Shown: one piece after another, positions 1 to 8,370 of the stretch
Layout of the letters: every line of letters starts with the position of its first letter
Numbering within the stretch: position 1 is the stretch's first letter
Notes under the pieces: model-generated
What the model was told of the DNA's origin: nothing
The model's input: the letters and a program-made list of their open reading frames with translations, nothing else
Database searches by the model: none
Program-made: the position numbers and the translations under genes
NCBI GenBank assembly: GCA_036378535.1
Contig: DASUWH010000050.1
Coordinates: forward strand, 1 to 64,000
Origin: Gp1-AA122 sp036378535
Lineage (GTDB): Bacteria > Acidobacteriota > Terriglobia > Terriglobales > Acidobacteriaceae
DNA length: 64,000 nt
Reading direction: 5' to 3'

Positions 1-412
1 AGACCGCGGAGGCTTCGCGAACCGCCGCGATTCCCGCGTCCCGGTTTCCCCGATCAACCGGCACCAGAGAACCCAGGCGCATAGCCTTGCCCAGGATGGG
101 ATAGCTGAAGAGCTCTTTCTTAGCCATAACGGAGGTGCGGCCAGGAATCAAGGGCAGCAAAATGGGGGGGTCAAGATTGGAGACGTGATTCGACATGTAG
201 ATGTAGGTGCGCGCAGGATCGAGGTTGTCAAGACCGACAGTCTGCACGCGAACTCCCACCAGGCGAATACCCGCTAAGGCGCTCCACATGCTAATGCGAT
301 ACAACACATTGACGTTGCCGGTGATGAGGGTCCAGGGAAAACCCACCAGAGCAGCCACCGAGGAAGCGGCTGTCCAGAAGGCGAGCATGATGAGGGTTCG
401 AATCACCGGCAA
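1..412 (-). CDS. 1-acyl-sn-glycerol-3-phosphate acyltransferase family protein (C-terminal end cut by the window)
   Basis: Membrane acyltransferase of the PlsC type, which transfers an acyl chain to lysophosphatidic acid in phospholipid synthesis. The visible N-terminal ~137 residues open with a hydrophobic segment (AFWTAASSVAALVGFPW). They then carry the catalytic H-x4-D motif (NHVSNLDP) and the substrate-binding block VPVDRGNRDAG, in the order and spacing of the family. I chose the TTG at 412 because GGAG precedes it by about 4 nt. The first in-frame ATG (388) would cut into the hydrophobic segment and has no ribosome site. The gene runs off the window at position 1, so its total length is unknown. 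Family assignment is firm; exact substrate is inferred. Confidence 0.85.
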   Translation of the reverse strand, partial: MPVIRTLIMLAFWTAASSVAALVGFPWTLITGNVNVLYRISMWSALAGIRLVGVRVQTVGLDNLDPARTYIYMSNHVSNLDPPILLPLIPGRTSVMAKKELFSYPILGKAMRLGSLVPVDRGNRDAGIAAVREASAV

Positions 413-576
413 TGGTCTCCGTTTAGCGTGCCGGGTTATTGTCTACATCCGCGGGGGGAAACTCAAATAATTCGCTTGCTGACTCGCTCCAACGCTGGCC
501 ATTGGATTCCCTCCAGCCCGCGCGAAGCAGGGAGTCTGGGTTGTGGCCGGCAATGCCACCAGGCCGACAAAAACCG

Positions 577-605
577 GGGACCCCTCGCTTGGCGGGGGAT
601 GACAA
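577..605. repeat. Dispersed palindromic intergenic repeat, copy 1
   Basis: One copy of a short element with the general form GAYCCCTCGC..GGGGATGACAA lies in the 216-bp gap between the acyltransferase and mpl. Related copies occur near 29668, 44276, 55761, 60708 and 61710, all outside genes. Nothing else was recognised in this gap. Confidence 0.6.
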
Positions 606-628
606 TGCCTGAGCTATATTTAAGAAAC

Positions 629-2089
629 TTACGCGGGCGCGGGCTCAATAGAACTTTTGTGAGTGGCGACTGCGGCATTGGCGGCGATTAAGCGTAATCG
701 CTGCGGCAACTTTTCGTAGATTCCCCCGAAACCGCCATTGGACAGAATCGCAACCACATCTCCCGAACGCATTTCCGGAGAAACGGTGGCAATGATCGCA
801 TCCGCGTCGCTGAGGATGCGCGCGGAACGTCCCTGCTGCTCAATTTTGGCGGCAACCAGATCGAGATCGAGCCGTTCTTTTTCCGGAATCGCTTCGGCTT
901 TAAAGATGCCCGCAATCACAACCCGGTCGGCCGTGGCGAGGCTGGTTGCCAGTTCATTCTGAAATACGTTGCGGCGAAGGGTATTCGAGCGGGGCTCGAG
1001 AATGGCCCACAACCGCCGGCCCGGATAACGCGAGCGCAAAGCGCTGAGGGTGCCCGCGATCGCCGTGGGATGATGAGCGAAGTCGTCGATAATGGTGATG
1101 CCATTTACTTCGGCTTTGACCTCCAGGCGGCGGCGCACGCTCTTGAAAGTCTTCAGTGCAGCAGAAATTTCTTCTTTGGAAATCCCGTAACTGGCAGCCA
1201 TGGCCGCGGCGGCGGTGGCATTCCAGACGTTGTACTCGCCCCCCAGCGAATACTCGAAATCGGCCCACTGGCGGCCATCGCGGAGCACCGACCAGGAGGT
1301 ACGATTGGGTTCAAGCTTCAGATTGGCAACCCGCCACCCGGCAGTTGGAGTCGAGCCGTACCTCTCTACCGTGCTGAAGGGCCGAGACAGGCAACGCTGG
1401 ATGCTCTCGCCGCTGTCGTGGGCGATGATTTTTCCTCGCTTGGGGACCAGATTCACGAGACGCTTGAAGGAAGTCTCGACGGCATCGAGATCTTTGTAGA
1501 TGTCGGCATGATCGAACTCAACAGAGGTAAGGATGACGGCGTCGGGAAAATAGTGCAGGAACTTGGGACCTTTATCGAAGAAGGCCGTGTCGTACTCGTC
1601 GCCTTCGAGGATGAAATGCCGCCCTTGCCCCAGTGAGAAGCTGCTGCCGAAATTCTCGGCGATGCCGCCAACCAGAAATGATGGTTGCTGTCCCGAAGTA
1701 TGGAAGATCCATGCCAACATCGAGGTCGTCGTCGTCTTGCCGTGTGTACCGGCTACCACAAGCACTTCTTTTCCTCTGAGAAACTCGTCATGCAGTAGCT
1801 CTGGCAGCGAGCAGAATGGAATGCGCTCGTCCAGGACATGCTCGAGTTCAATATTTCCGCGGGAAATCGCGTTGCCGACTACAACCAGGTCGGGCGCCGG
1901 CTTCAGGTTAGTGACCGCAAAAGGCTGGTAGACGGGAATATGCAGCGACTCGAGAAAATCGGACATCGGCGGATACGCGGCTGTGTCGGACCCCGTAACT
2001 TTCATGCCGCGCTGCTTGAGCATGCCGGCCAGCGAGGCCATGGCGGTGCCGCAAATTCCGATCAGGTGGATGTGCTTCTTTTCTGTCAT
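629..2089 (-). CDS. mpl: UDP-N-acetylmuramate:L-alanyl-gamma-D-glutamyl-meso-diaminopimelate ligase
   Basis: Cytoplasmic ATP-dependent ligase that joins recycled murein tripeptide to UDP-MurNAc, saving new peptide-stem synthesis. The 486 residues begin with the Mur-ligase Rossmann-like entry IHLIGICGTAMASLAGML. The ATP loop GTHGKTTTT is at about residues 114-122. Later come EGDEYDTAFFDKGPKF and the ADP/acceptor region with DDFAHHPTA, which fits Mpl rather than MurC. Length is close to the usual ~450-490. The start overlaps the stop of the upstream LD-carboxypeptidase gene by 4 bp (ATGA at 2086-2089), so the two are translationally coupled. Both act in murein peptide recycling, which supports the call. 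Confidence 0.93.
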   Translation of the reverse strand: MTEKKHIHLIGICGTAMASLAGMLKQRGMKVTGSDTAAYPPMSDFLESLHIPVYQPFAVTNLKPAPDLVVVGNAISRGNIELEHVLDERIPFCSLPELLHDEFLRGKEVLVVAGTHGKTTTTSMLAWIFHTSGQQPSFLVGGIAENFGSSFSLGQGRHFILEGDEYDTAFFDKGPKFLHYFPDAVILTSVEFDHADIYKDLDAVETSFKRLVNLVPKRGKIIAHDSGESIQRCLSRPFSTVERYGSTPTAGWRVANLKLEPNRTSWSVLRDGRQWADFEYSLGGEYNVWNATAAAAMAASYGISKEEISAALKTFKSVRRRLEVKAEVNGITIIDDFAHHPTAIAGTLSALRSRYPGRRLWAILEPRSNTLRRNVFQNELATSLATADRVVIAGIFKAEAIPEKERLDLDLVAAKIEQQGRSARILSDADAIIATVSPEMRSGDVVAILSNGGFGGIYEKLPQRLRLIAANAAVATHKSSIEPAPA

Positions 2090-3063
2090 GATTTTGAATG
2101 TGCCGGTACGGATATGGGTGCGGTCGCGGCTTCCAGAATTCTTAGTCTTGCCGATGTGGCGCTGACCTGCAGCGAAGCTTTTACTCCCAAAGGCAGCGTT
2201 ATATTCCTCCGGGAAACGTGGCCGGATCGCAGGCCGAAGGCGACGGGCACACCCACATCTCCCACCACCCGCATAACCACATCCTTCAGACTATAGGTTT
2301 GCCCGGTAGGCTGAACGCAGTCGAGCATCTCGCCGAAGATGATTCCTCGGACGCCGTTGAGCTTGCCTGCAAGCTTCAAATGCATCAGCATGCGATCGAT
2401 CTGAAATGGTTTCGTATTTACGTCTTCGAGGAAAAGAATCGTACCGCTGGTGCGAATTTCATGAGGTGTGCCAATTGAGGCCACCAGCATCGAGAGACAC
2501 CCCCCATAGAGAATTCCTTCGGCTGAGCCTCCCGCTAAAGCTTCCATTCCGGAGTCGTCGCCGATTTCCCACTCCGAGATACCGGACATAGCCGCCTGCC
2601 ATGAAGGCAGGTCGACGCCATCATCATGAGCAAAGTCCTTCGCGACCATCGGTCCATGGAACGTCACGAAACCCGCCGTGTCGCAGAAACAGGTCAGCAG
2701 CGTGGTGATGTCGCTGTAACCGACGAACACCTTTTGATTAGGAATAATCTTTTGGGGATCCAGGGCAGTCACCAGGTAGTTTGAACCGTAGCCCCCGCGG
2801 GCGCAGAGGATGGCGCGCACATCCTCTCGAACGAACATTTCCTCCAGTTCGCGGGCGCGCCGCTCGCGCGATCCGGCAAAGTACAAGTCCTGGTCAAAAA
2901 TCGAGTCGAGGTAAACAGGCCTGTAGCCGAGCCCCTGAAGGGTGGCGCATCCGGCGTCGAGCGCCGCACGCTTGATGTCGCTGGCGGGCGCGACAATTCC
3001 AACCGTATCCCCGGGATGCAGGGCGGGTGGCTTCAAGCGCGGCTTTTGAGCAACCAGGTCCAT
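2086..3063 (-). CDS. LD-carboxypeptidase, family S66 (muramoyltetrapeptide carboxypeptidase)
   Basis: Serine carboxypeptidase that removes the terminal D-Ala from recycled murein tetrapeptides, giving the tripeptide used by Mpl. The 325-residue protein shows the S66 pattern: an N-terminal GDTVGIVAPAS, the nucleophile serine in ARGGYGSNYL, a downstream FLEDVNTKPFQIDRML carrying the glutamate, and a C-terminal SGHVSRRNITLPLG carrying the histidine. There is no signal peptide, as expected for the cytoplasmic recycling enzyme. It is immediately upstream of mpl with a 4-bp overlap, a natural pathway order. Equivalent to LdcA of other Gram-negatives; I leave the symbol empty because related S66 enzymes also cleave microcin-type substrates. 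Confidence 0.9.
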   Translation of the reverse strand: MDLVAQKPRLKPPALHPGDTVGIVAPASDIKRAALDAGCATLQGLGYRPVYLDSIFDQDLYFAGSRERRARELEEMFVREDVRAILCARGGYGSNYLVTALDPQKIIPNQKVFVGYSDITTLLTCFCDTAGFVTFHGPMVAKDFAHDDGVDLPSWQAAMSGISEWEIGDDSGMEALAGGSAEGILYGGCLSMLVASIGTPHEIRTSGTILFLEDVNTKPFQIDRMLMHLKLAGKLNGVRGIIFGEMLDCVQPTGQTYSLKDVVMRVVGDVGVPVAFGLRSGHVSRRNITLPLGVKASLQVSATSARLRILEAATAPISVPAHSKS

Positions 3064-3165
3064 TAAAGTCCGATATTAACAGCCTGTCAGCGGGCCCGGT
3101 AAGTGACGAGGGTGCCAGACCGAGTGGCTAGCCATTTACGGTGCTCTGCGGGCTGGAATACGAAG

Positions 3166-3951
3166 CTACCCCAGGAACTCACCTCGACACAGTATCTGGG
3201 CAGGGCCACGCAAATGGACTTCCGCCTCCCATCGCACCATCTGCACGCCGCCCGGCGCCTGCACGCGAAGCGGTGATTCGGCCCGTCGAGTTGCGATCGC
3301 CGCTACTGCTGAGGCGCAGGAACCGGTTCCCGACGACTGCGTTTCGCCAACTCCCCGCTCGAAAAGACGAATTTCGATGTGGGACTTGTTCCGAATGGCC
3401 ACCAACTCGACATTGATCCCATCCGTGAAATCGTGGTGGCGGCCGATTTCCGCCGCTTCCGCCTGCCATCCCGGGACGAAGTCGTCGACAAAAACAACAA
3501 AATGGGGATTTCCCATGGAAACGGGTATCCCGCGTACTTCACCAAACGCCAGCTTGATCGAGAACTCTTCGCCAACCTGCGGCTCGCCCATGGCGGTTTC
3601 GAATTCAAAAGTCATGTCGTTGCGAGCGATCAATTGACATATCTTCAGCCCCGCACCTGTGCGAACTGTGATCTTCTCTTTCGCCCCTTGGGACGCGATG
3701 TAGGCAGCAACACACCGGGTGCCATTGCCGGAGATTTCGGCTTCGGAACCGTCCGCATTGAGCAGGCGGGCGCGAATGTCGGCATCGTTGGCAGGAAATA
3801 ACCATTCCACGCCGTCCGCGCCCACCCCGTAATGGCGATCGCAGATGCTTCTGGTAAAGGCGGCAAGATCAGCGGGGGCATGGAGGCCCTCGATGATGAG
3901 GAAATCATTGCCGCAAGCTGTGGCTTTGACGAACGGAATTGCGGACATCAT
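3166..3951 (-). CDS. DapF-like protein with both catalytic cysteines replaced by serine
   Basis: Homologue of diaminopimelate epimerase, which interconverts LL- and meso-diaminopimelate with two cysteines. The 261 residues have the full two-domain DapF layout (N-terminal CGNDFLIIEG, GADGVEWL, MGNPHFVVFVDD, ERGVGETQ). However, the first catalytic position reads EISGNGTRC (Ser74 instead of Cys) and the second reads QSSGTGSCA (Ser207 instead of Cys). I checked both codons (TCC and TCG). Start: the ATG at 3951 overlaps the mgtC stop (ATGA), which is better than a longer ORF start at 3975. Either this lineage uses an altered epimerase mechanism or the protein does another reaction on a related amino acid. 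Family membership is firm; activity is open. Confidence 0.85.
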   Translation of the reverse strand: MMSAIPFVKATACGNDFLIIEGLHAPADLAAFTRSICDRHYGVGADGVEWLFPANDADIRARLLNADGSEAEISGNGTRCVAAYIASQGAKEKITVRTGAGLKICQLIARNDMTFEFETAMGEPQVGEEFSIKLAFGEVRGIPVSMGNPHFVVFVDDFVPGWQAEAAEIGRHHDFTDGINVELVAIRNKSHIEIRLFERGVGETQSSGTGSCASAVAAIATRRAESPLRVQAPGGVQMVRWEAEVHLRGPAQILCRGEFLG

Positions 3952-4655
3952 TCGTGCTCGGCTACGCCAAGACACTTCACACTGGAGAAAACCGAGGATT
4001 CATGCAAAAGTTCTTCCAGTTCCTTTTGTTCTCTTTGCGGCGCCTGCACCGAGAACACAACCCGGGAGTGCCCGTCCGTGGTGGCCGCATGAACGTTCTG
4101 CATGGTCTCCTGCAGCGATTCAAGGATGCGGTTGAGTTCGGCAAGCAGGGTTTCCGTGCCCGATCCCGTGATTTCGTATTCGATCAGCAGCGCCTTGAGG
4201 CTCAGTTGTCGCTCGACTTTCCCCAGGAAGCTGAGGGAAATGAGTATCAGTACGGCGGCGAAGATTGCGGTCAGGTACAACCCCCCGCCCGCGGCCATGC
4301 CCACCGAGGCTACGACGAACAAAGTTGCCGCCGTGGTGAGGCCAATCACCGATCCGCGGGAGTGTAGGATCGATCCCGCCCCAATGAAGCCGATTCCGGG
4401 AATGATTTGCGCCGCAATCCGCGTATGATCGCCGGTGTGCTCGGCGGCCAGGGCTTCGGAAAGAATCGTAAACATCGCGGCGCCGAAGCAGATGAACATG
4501 TTGGTGCGCAGGCCAGCGGGTTTATGCCGCAGTTCACGCTCCAGGCCAATGAGCCCGCCCAGAACCGCGGCCACCACCAGACGCACAATTGCCGCCGGAA
4601 TCATTCCCGACAGTTCGCCGCCCAAGCGGTGGATTACTTGTTGCAGTGAGCCCAT
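3948..4655 (-). CDS. MgtC/SapB family membrane protein
   Basis: Inner-membrane protein of 235 residues. The N-terminal ~150 residues form the MgtC domain with several membrane segments and the signatures LGGLIGLERELRHKPAGLRTN and IIPGIGFIGAGSIL. The C-terminal ~85 residues are soluble and look like the ACT-type tail of longer MgtC proteins. The family is linked to magnesium-limited growth and regulation of ATP synthase in other bacteria; the role here is unknown. The stop overlaps the start of the DapF-like gene by 4 bp, so the two are translated together although no functional link is obvious. Confidence 0.85.
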   Translation of the reverse strand: MGSLQQVIHRLGGELSGMIPAAIVRLVVAAVLGGLIGLERELRHKPAGLRTNMFICFGAAMFTILSEALAAEHTGDHTRIAAQIIPGIGFIGAGSILHSRGSVIGLTTAATLFVVASVGMAAGGGLYLTAIFAAVLILISLSFLGKVERQLSLKALLIEYEITGSGTETLLAELNRILESLQETMQNVHAATTDGHSRVVFSVQAPQREQKELEELLHESSVFSSVKCLGVAEHE

Positions 4656-4783
4656 AGATTGCCCAAATGGATTTTATAACGGAAGAATTCTGGGTCTGAG
4701 TGCCTCCGCAGATGCCGCATGGGCTGCAAACCTCAGGACAGCGATCCCAGGGCTGGCGAGCTGTGTAGATGGACTGAAACCTG

Positions 4784-6436
4784 TTAAGGCCTGTGCGTCG
4801 AGTAGATGGTCGCCGGCGGTTGCCCCGGAGTTTCGACAATCACCAGCGCGGGCAGCGAATGTTGGCGAGCACTGCGGGATACCGCGTCATCGTCAACGCC
4901 AATGGCGTAGTCCGCCTCAGCGGCCGGGCTTGCCAGCGCTCGCTCCCACAGGCCCTCGGGATCGGTGGGCTGCTTCCAGGTGCGGTGATTCCCTTCCTGG
5001 ATGACTCGCGACAAGGGAATGCCGGCGTCTTGCAGAGCACCAACGTGATCGCCCAGATACATCAAGAGCGTGGCGTCGGGCGGCAGCTTGCGCAGGTTCG
5101 CCGCCAGTGTCCTTTCCAGCGCTATGCGGCTGCGCGAGTTTACCCAGGCTTCGCGGAAGGAAACCGGCTGGGCTCGCCAAACGGAAAGATAGCTTGCCGC
5201 CACGAACAGCACCGCAAGCGCACCAAGTGCAACTTTGCTTGCGAAGTTGCGGGTGAGCGTCATCAGGAAATAGAAACTGAAAGCGGAGAAGACCGCTATG
5301 GCCGGAAGCAGTTCGATCCCGTAACGCACGTTGTAATAGGAAAATGGCCACCAGGTAGGAACAAAAATGGGGACGCCGCCGTAGGCGATAGACAACGCGT
5401 AGAACGGGAGCGGAACCCAGAGCAGCAGGAGCGCTGCCAGCCTTCGATCCAACACCAGCAAAAGCAGGGTACCGAGGGCGGCGACACCCGTCCAGACCCG
5501 CTGCAATTTTCCTTCTGCGAGATTGTCCTCCGCGGATTTTACAAAGTACTGCCCGGCCGCAAGCCCATGATTGGCTCCGGGGTGGGACGGAAATCCTGGA
5601 GTCGCGCTGCGCTTTTCGATGGCTCGGGCCGAGTAAGGGCCGTTGGCAAACTCGAGGGGATTGCGGTAAATAATCCAGTTATAGGCGAGCCAGATGGCAG
5701 GAGCCGCGGCAACGATCAGGAGAAAGTTTCTCAGCGCACGGCGCAACTCTCTCCGATCCACGCCGCCACCTGCGACCACTGCACTCACGATTGCTGCAAT
5801 CGAAACCGCAACTGCCGCGAACCACCCGTCGTAGCGGGTCAGTTCCGCGCCAGCCAGGCAGAATGCGCACTTCCTTAAAGACCCCAAGGCGGACGCCGTT
5901 TCTTCGGTTCTTGCGGCAAGCGCCTGGACAAATTCCTGCAAATGCACGATTGCCCAAATAAACAGCCCCAGGTAGAGCGGCTCCGTCATTGCGGTGGTTT
6001 GCAGGTAGATCAGGTTTGGATTCGCGCCAACGACTGCCGCGGCCAACCAGGCTGCCATCCGGCTATCAGAATCGGGCTCGGCGGGGAAGCTCAGGGCCCC
6101 GCGCACCAGGCGAAAAATACCCACAACCACCAACACGTAGGCGATCAGCGACGGAACGGAACCACCCGCCCCGCTTTGCCAGGCGGCCTTGGAAATCAGA
6201 AACGGAATCATCAGCAAGGGCGGCAGGGGGAGCCAGACGGTTCCCAGTTGCAGGAGACCGGGTGTCTTCGAATCGAAGACCCGGCGGGCGATATTGATGT
6301 GGGCTACTGCATCCCCATAGAGAAGGGTGCAATCGTGTTGAAGATAATATGCAAACGACAGCACCGCCAGCGATGCGGCTAGAGCTGTGATCAGCCGCGT
6401 CTCTCCATCCCAGCGCCGGATGGGGAAAGTCATCAT
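4784..6436 (-). CDS. Polytopic membrane glycosyltransferase, GT-C type (mannosyltransferase-like)
   Basis: A 550-residue protein with about ten hydrophobic segments. After the first membrane helix, an acidic/His motif GDAVAHINIARRVFDSK sits where lipid-linked-sugar glycosyltransferases of the GT-C fold carry their catalytic Asp. It is followed by LGTVWLPLPPLLMIP, and the protein ends with a small periplasm-like domain. It probably transfers a sugar from a polyprenyl carrier to an envelope acceptor; donor and acceptor cannot be told from sequence. The doublet ATGATG at the start overlaps the TGA of the pfkB gene, making it the third member of a coupled run mtnP-pfkB-this gene. The 128-bp gap downstream to mgtC shows nothing clear. 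Confidence 0.7.
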   Translation of the reverse strand: MMTFPIRRWDGETRLITALAASLAVLSFAYYLQHDCTLLYGDAVAHINIARRVFDSKTPGLLQLGTVWLPLPPLLMIPFLISKAAWQSGAGGSVPSLIAYVLVVVGIFRLVRGALSFPAEPDSDSRMAAWLAAAVVGANPNLIYLQTTAMTEPLYLGLFIWAIVHLQEFVQALAARTEETASALGSLRKCAFCLAGAELTRYDGWFAAVAVSIAAIVSAVVAGGGVDRRELRRALRNFLLIVAAAPAIWLAYNWIIYRNPLEFANGPYSARAIEKRSATPGFPSHPGANHGLAAGQYFVKSAEDNLAEGKLQRVWTGVAALGTLLLLVLDRRLAALLLLWVPLPFYALSIAYGGVPIFVPTWWPFSYYNVRYGIELLPAIAVFSAFSFYFLMTLTRNFASKVALGALAVLFVAASYLSVWRAQPVSFREAWVNSRSRIALERTLAANLRKLPPDATLLMYLGDHVGALQDAGIPLSRVIQEGNHRTWKQPTDPEGLWERALASPAAEADYAIGVDDDAVSRSARQHSLPALVIVETPGQPPATIYSTHRP

Positions 6437-7356
6437 TCCAGGTGAGTCAGTTCACGAAAGACTTGAAAACGGGCGTCGATCTCTTCGCGAGACAGGTTCT
6501 GCAAGCGTTCAGTGCCGAAACACTCGACCGCAAACGATCCCATAACGCCGCCGTAAAACAGCGCGCGCTTGAGCACCTCGCGATTCAACTCGCCTTGAGA
6601 AGCGACATAGCCCATGAAGCCGCCGGCAAACGAATCGCCGGCGCCGGTCGGATCTTTCACTTCCTCGATGGGAAGCGCCGGGGCGCGGAATGGGTGGCTG
6701 CCGATTCCGAAAGCTCCTTCGCGGAAAAATATTGTGGCCCCGTATTCGCCGTGCTTCACCACCAGCGCCTGCGGCCCGAGGGCCAACACTTTGCGGGCAG
6801 CGCGAGGCAAGCTCTTATCATTGGCAATCATCTTGGTTTCGGTGTCGTTGATCAGCAGAATATTGACGACCTTCAGAGTTTCCAGGAGTTCTTTAGGCGT
6901 GTGGTTGATCCAATAGTTCATGGTGTCGCCGCCGGTGAGGCGCACGCGGTCCATCTTCGATCGGACTGTTTTCTGCAGGGAAGGATGAATATTGGCGAGA
7001 AAAAGAAACGCTGAGTCGTGATAGGCTGCCGGGATTTTGGGCTCGAATTGCTCGAAGACGTTCAACTCGGTGAAGTCAGTTTTGGCCTCATTGAGATTGT
7101 CCAGGTATTGGCCACCCCAGCGAAAAGTCTTGCCTTCAGTGTGTTCGATTCCCCGCGTGTCAACTCCGCGGCGCTTGAGGACACTCTCGTGCTCGGCGGT
7201 AAAATCGTTTCCCACCACGGCCACCATACGGACTTCGGTGAAATAGCTGGCAGCCAGCGAAAAGTAAGTCAATGCCCCACCAAGGACATCCTCCACACGG
7301 CCAGAGGGGCTGGCGATAGTATCGAAGGCCACCGAACCTACAGCTAATATGCTCAT
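6433..7356 (-). CDS. PfkB-family sugar/nucleoside kinase
   Basis: Ribokinase-like cytoplasmic kinase of 307 residues. It begins MSILAVGSVAFDTIASP, shows a glycine-rich N-terminal region (VEDVLGGALTYFSLAAS), an NDTE magnesium-binding motif and the PfkB signature DPTGAGDSFAGGFMGY with the catalytic Asp. The start at 7356 shares one base with the mtnP stop (TGATG). A longer ORF extends into mtnP, but its extra N-terminus is not kinase-like. Because MtnP releases a 5-(methylthio- or deoxy-)ribose 1-phosphate and adenine, a kinase for a nucleoside or pentose from the same salvage route is a reasonable inference. The substrate is not visible in the sequence. Confidence 0.85.
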   Translation of the reverse strand: MSILAVGSVAFDTIASPSGRVEDVLGGALTYFSLAASYFTEVRMVAVVGNDFTAEHESVLKRRGVDTRGIEHTEGKTFRWGGQYLDNLNEAKTDFTELNVFEQFEPKIPAAYHDSAFLFLANIHPSLQKTVRSKMDRVRLTGGDTMNYWINHTPKELLETLKVVNILLINDTETKMIANDKSLPRAARKVLALGPQALVVKHGEYGATIFFREGAFGIGSHPFRAPALPIEEVKDPTGAGDSFAGGFMGYVASQGELNREVLKRALFYGGVMGSFAVECFGTERLQNLSREEIDARFQVFRELTHLE

Positions 7357-8234
7357 CAGTCGTTTTTCTTCTCCAGGTATTTGTTGAGGATCAGGCTCAA
7401 CTTCTTCCGCGTTGCGGCGGGAATCTTGTCGCGCTCGGTGATGAGCGCATGGGACAGGGCTGAACCGCATTTGCAGGAGCGCGATCGCGGCATGGCAGCT
7501 ACGGTTTCGCGGACCACCTTGCACGCATTTTCGGCGTTCTTGACCAGCACCGAAATGATCTGGTCGACGGTTACGGAATCGTGGTGCGGATGCCAGCAGT
7601 CATAATCGGTGACCATGGCTACGGTGACGTAACACATCTCCGCTTCCCGCGCCAGCTTGGCTTCCTGCAGGTTGGTCATGCCAATCACGTCCATGCCCCA
7701 GCTGCGATAAATGTTGGATTCGGCTTTGGTCGAGAACTGCGGGCCTTCCATGCACAGATAAGTGCCCCCGGATTTGGCGCTGACTTCAGCCTTGCGACAG
7801 GCTCTGGCAACGATCTTGCTCACCTCGGGACACACAGGATCGGCAAAGGAGATGTGCGCTACCACGCCTTCCCCAAAGAAAGTATCGACCCGGTGGCGAG
7901 TGCGGTCGAAGAACTGGTCGGGTAGAAGGAAATCCAAGGGCTTGTGCTCTTCCTTCAGCGATCCCACCGCCGACAGGGACACAATTCTGTCGACGCCAAG
8001 CTGCTTAAAACCATAAATATTGGCCCGAAAATTCAGTTCCGTGGGCATGATGAGATGTCCGCGGCCGTGACGGGAGAGGAAGGCGACTTTGCGGCCTTCG
8101 AGTTCGCCGAGCACGTAAGCGTCGGAAGGCTCGCCAAAAGGTGTTTGCTGGCGAGTTTCGTGGATGCCCGTCAGCCCGGGCATGGAATACAATCCGCTGC
8201 CGCCGATGATGCCGATTTCCGCTTGCGCCGACAA
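7356..8234 (-). CDS. mtnP: S-methyl-5'-thioadenosine phosphorylase
   Basis: Phosphorolysis of methylthioadenosine (and probably 5'-deoxyadenosine) to adenine and the ribose-1-phosphate derivative, in methionine and adenine salvage. The protein has the family order: IGIIGGSGLYSM, phosphate-binding FLSRHGRGH, AVGSLKEEHKPLDFLLPDQF, CMEGPQFSTKAES, MDVIGMTNLQEAKLAREAEMCY, and VTDYDCWH. I place the start at the TTG at 8234, which has GGGAGG just upstream and gives a normal 292 residues. The ATG at 8279 lies in AT-rich repeat sequence with no ribosome site. First gene of a coupled trio with a PfkB kinase and a glycosyltransferase. Confidence 0.9.
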   Translation of the reverse strand: MSAQAEIGIIGGSGLYSMPGLTGIHETRQQTPFGEPSDAYVLGELEGRKVAFLSRHGRGHLIMPTELNFRANIYGFKQLGVDRIVSLSAVGSLKEEHKPLDFLLPDQFFDRTRHRVDTFFGEGVVAHISFADPVCPEVSKIVARACRKAEVSAKSGGTYLCMEGPQFSTKAESNIYRSWGMDVIGMTNLQEAKLAREAEMCYVTVAMVTDYDCWHPHHDSVTVDQIISVLVKNAENACKVVRETVAAMPRSRSCKCGSALSHALITERDKIPAATRKKLSLILNKYLEKKND

Positions 8235-8280
8235 AAATCCTCCCGAACCGCTTTTGTAGACAAACTGGCGATTATACATT

Positions 8281-8313
8281 TTGTAATTTGGTAATTTTGC
8301 AATTTGGTAATTT
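8281..8313. repeat. AATTAC/GTAATT-type AT-rich intergenic repeat
   Basis: Iterated TTTGGTAATTTTGCAATTTGG-like units lie between mtnP and the next gene. The same sequence style occurs as an inverted pair at 30820-30921. Composition is very different from the GC-rich surroundings. Confidence 0.6.
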
Positions 8314-8370
8314 CGCCCGTTGGCGAATCCGCAAACAACCTAGAAAGAGCGAACCCATTACAATTCACTC

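Noticed and set aside
1070..1636. 188-residue plus-strand ORF
   Set aside because: Lies fully opposite mpl, has no ribosome site or family motif; a shadow of GC-rich coding sequence.
4793..5878. 361-residue plus-strand ORF
   Set aside because: Antisense to the GT-C glycosyltransferase; Arg/Gln-rich composition typical of a shadow frame.
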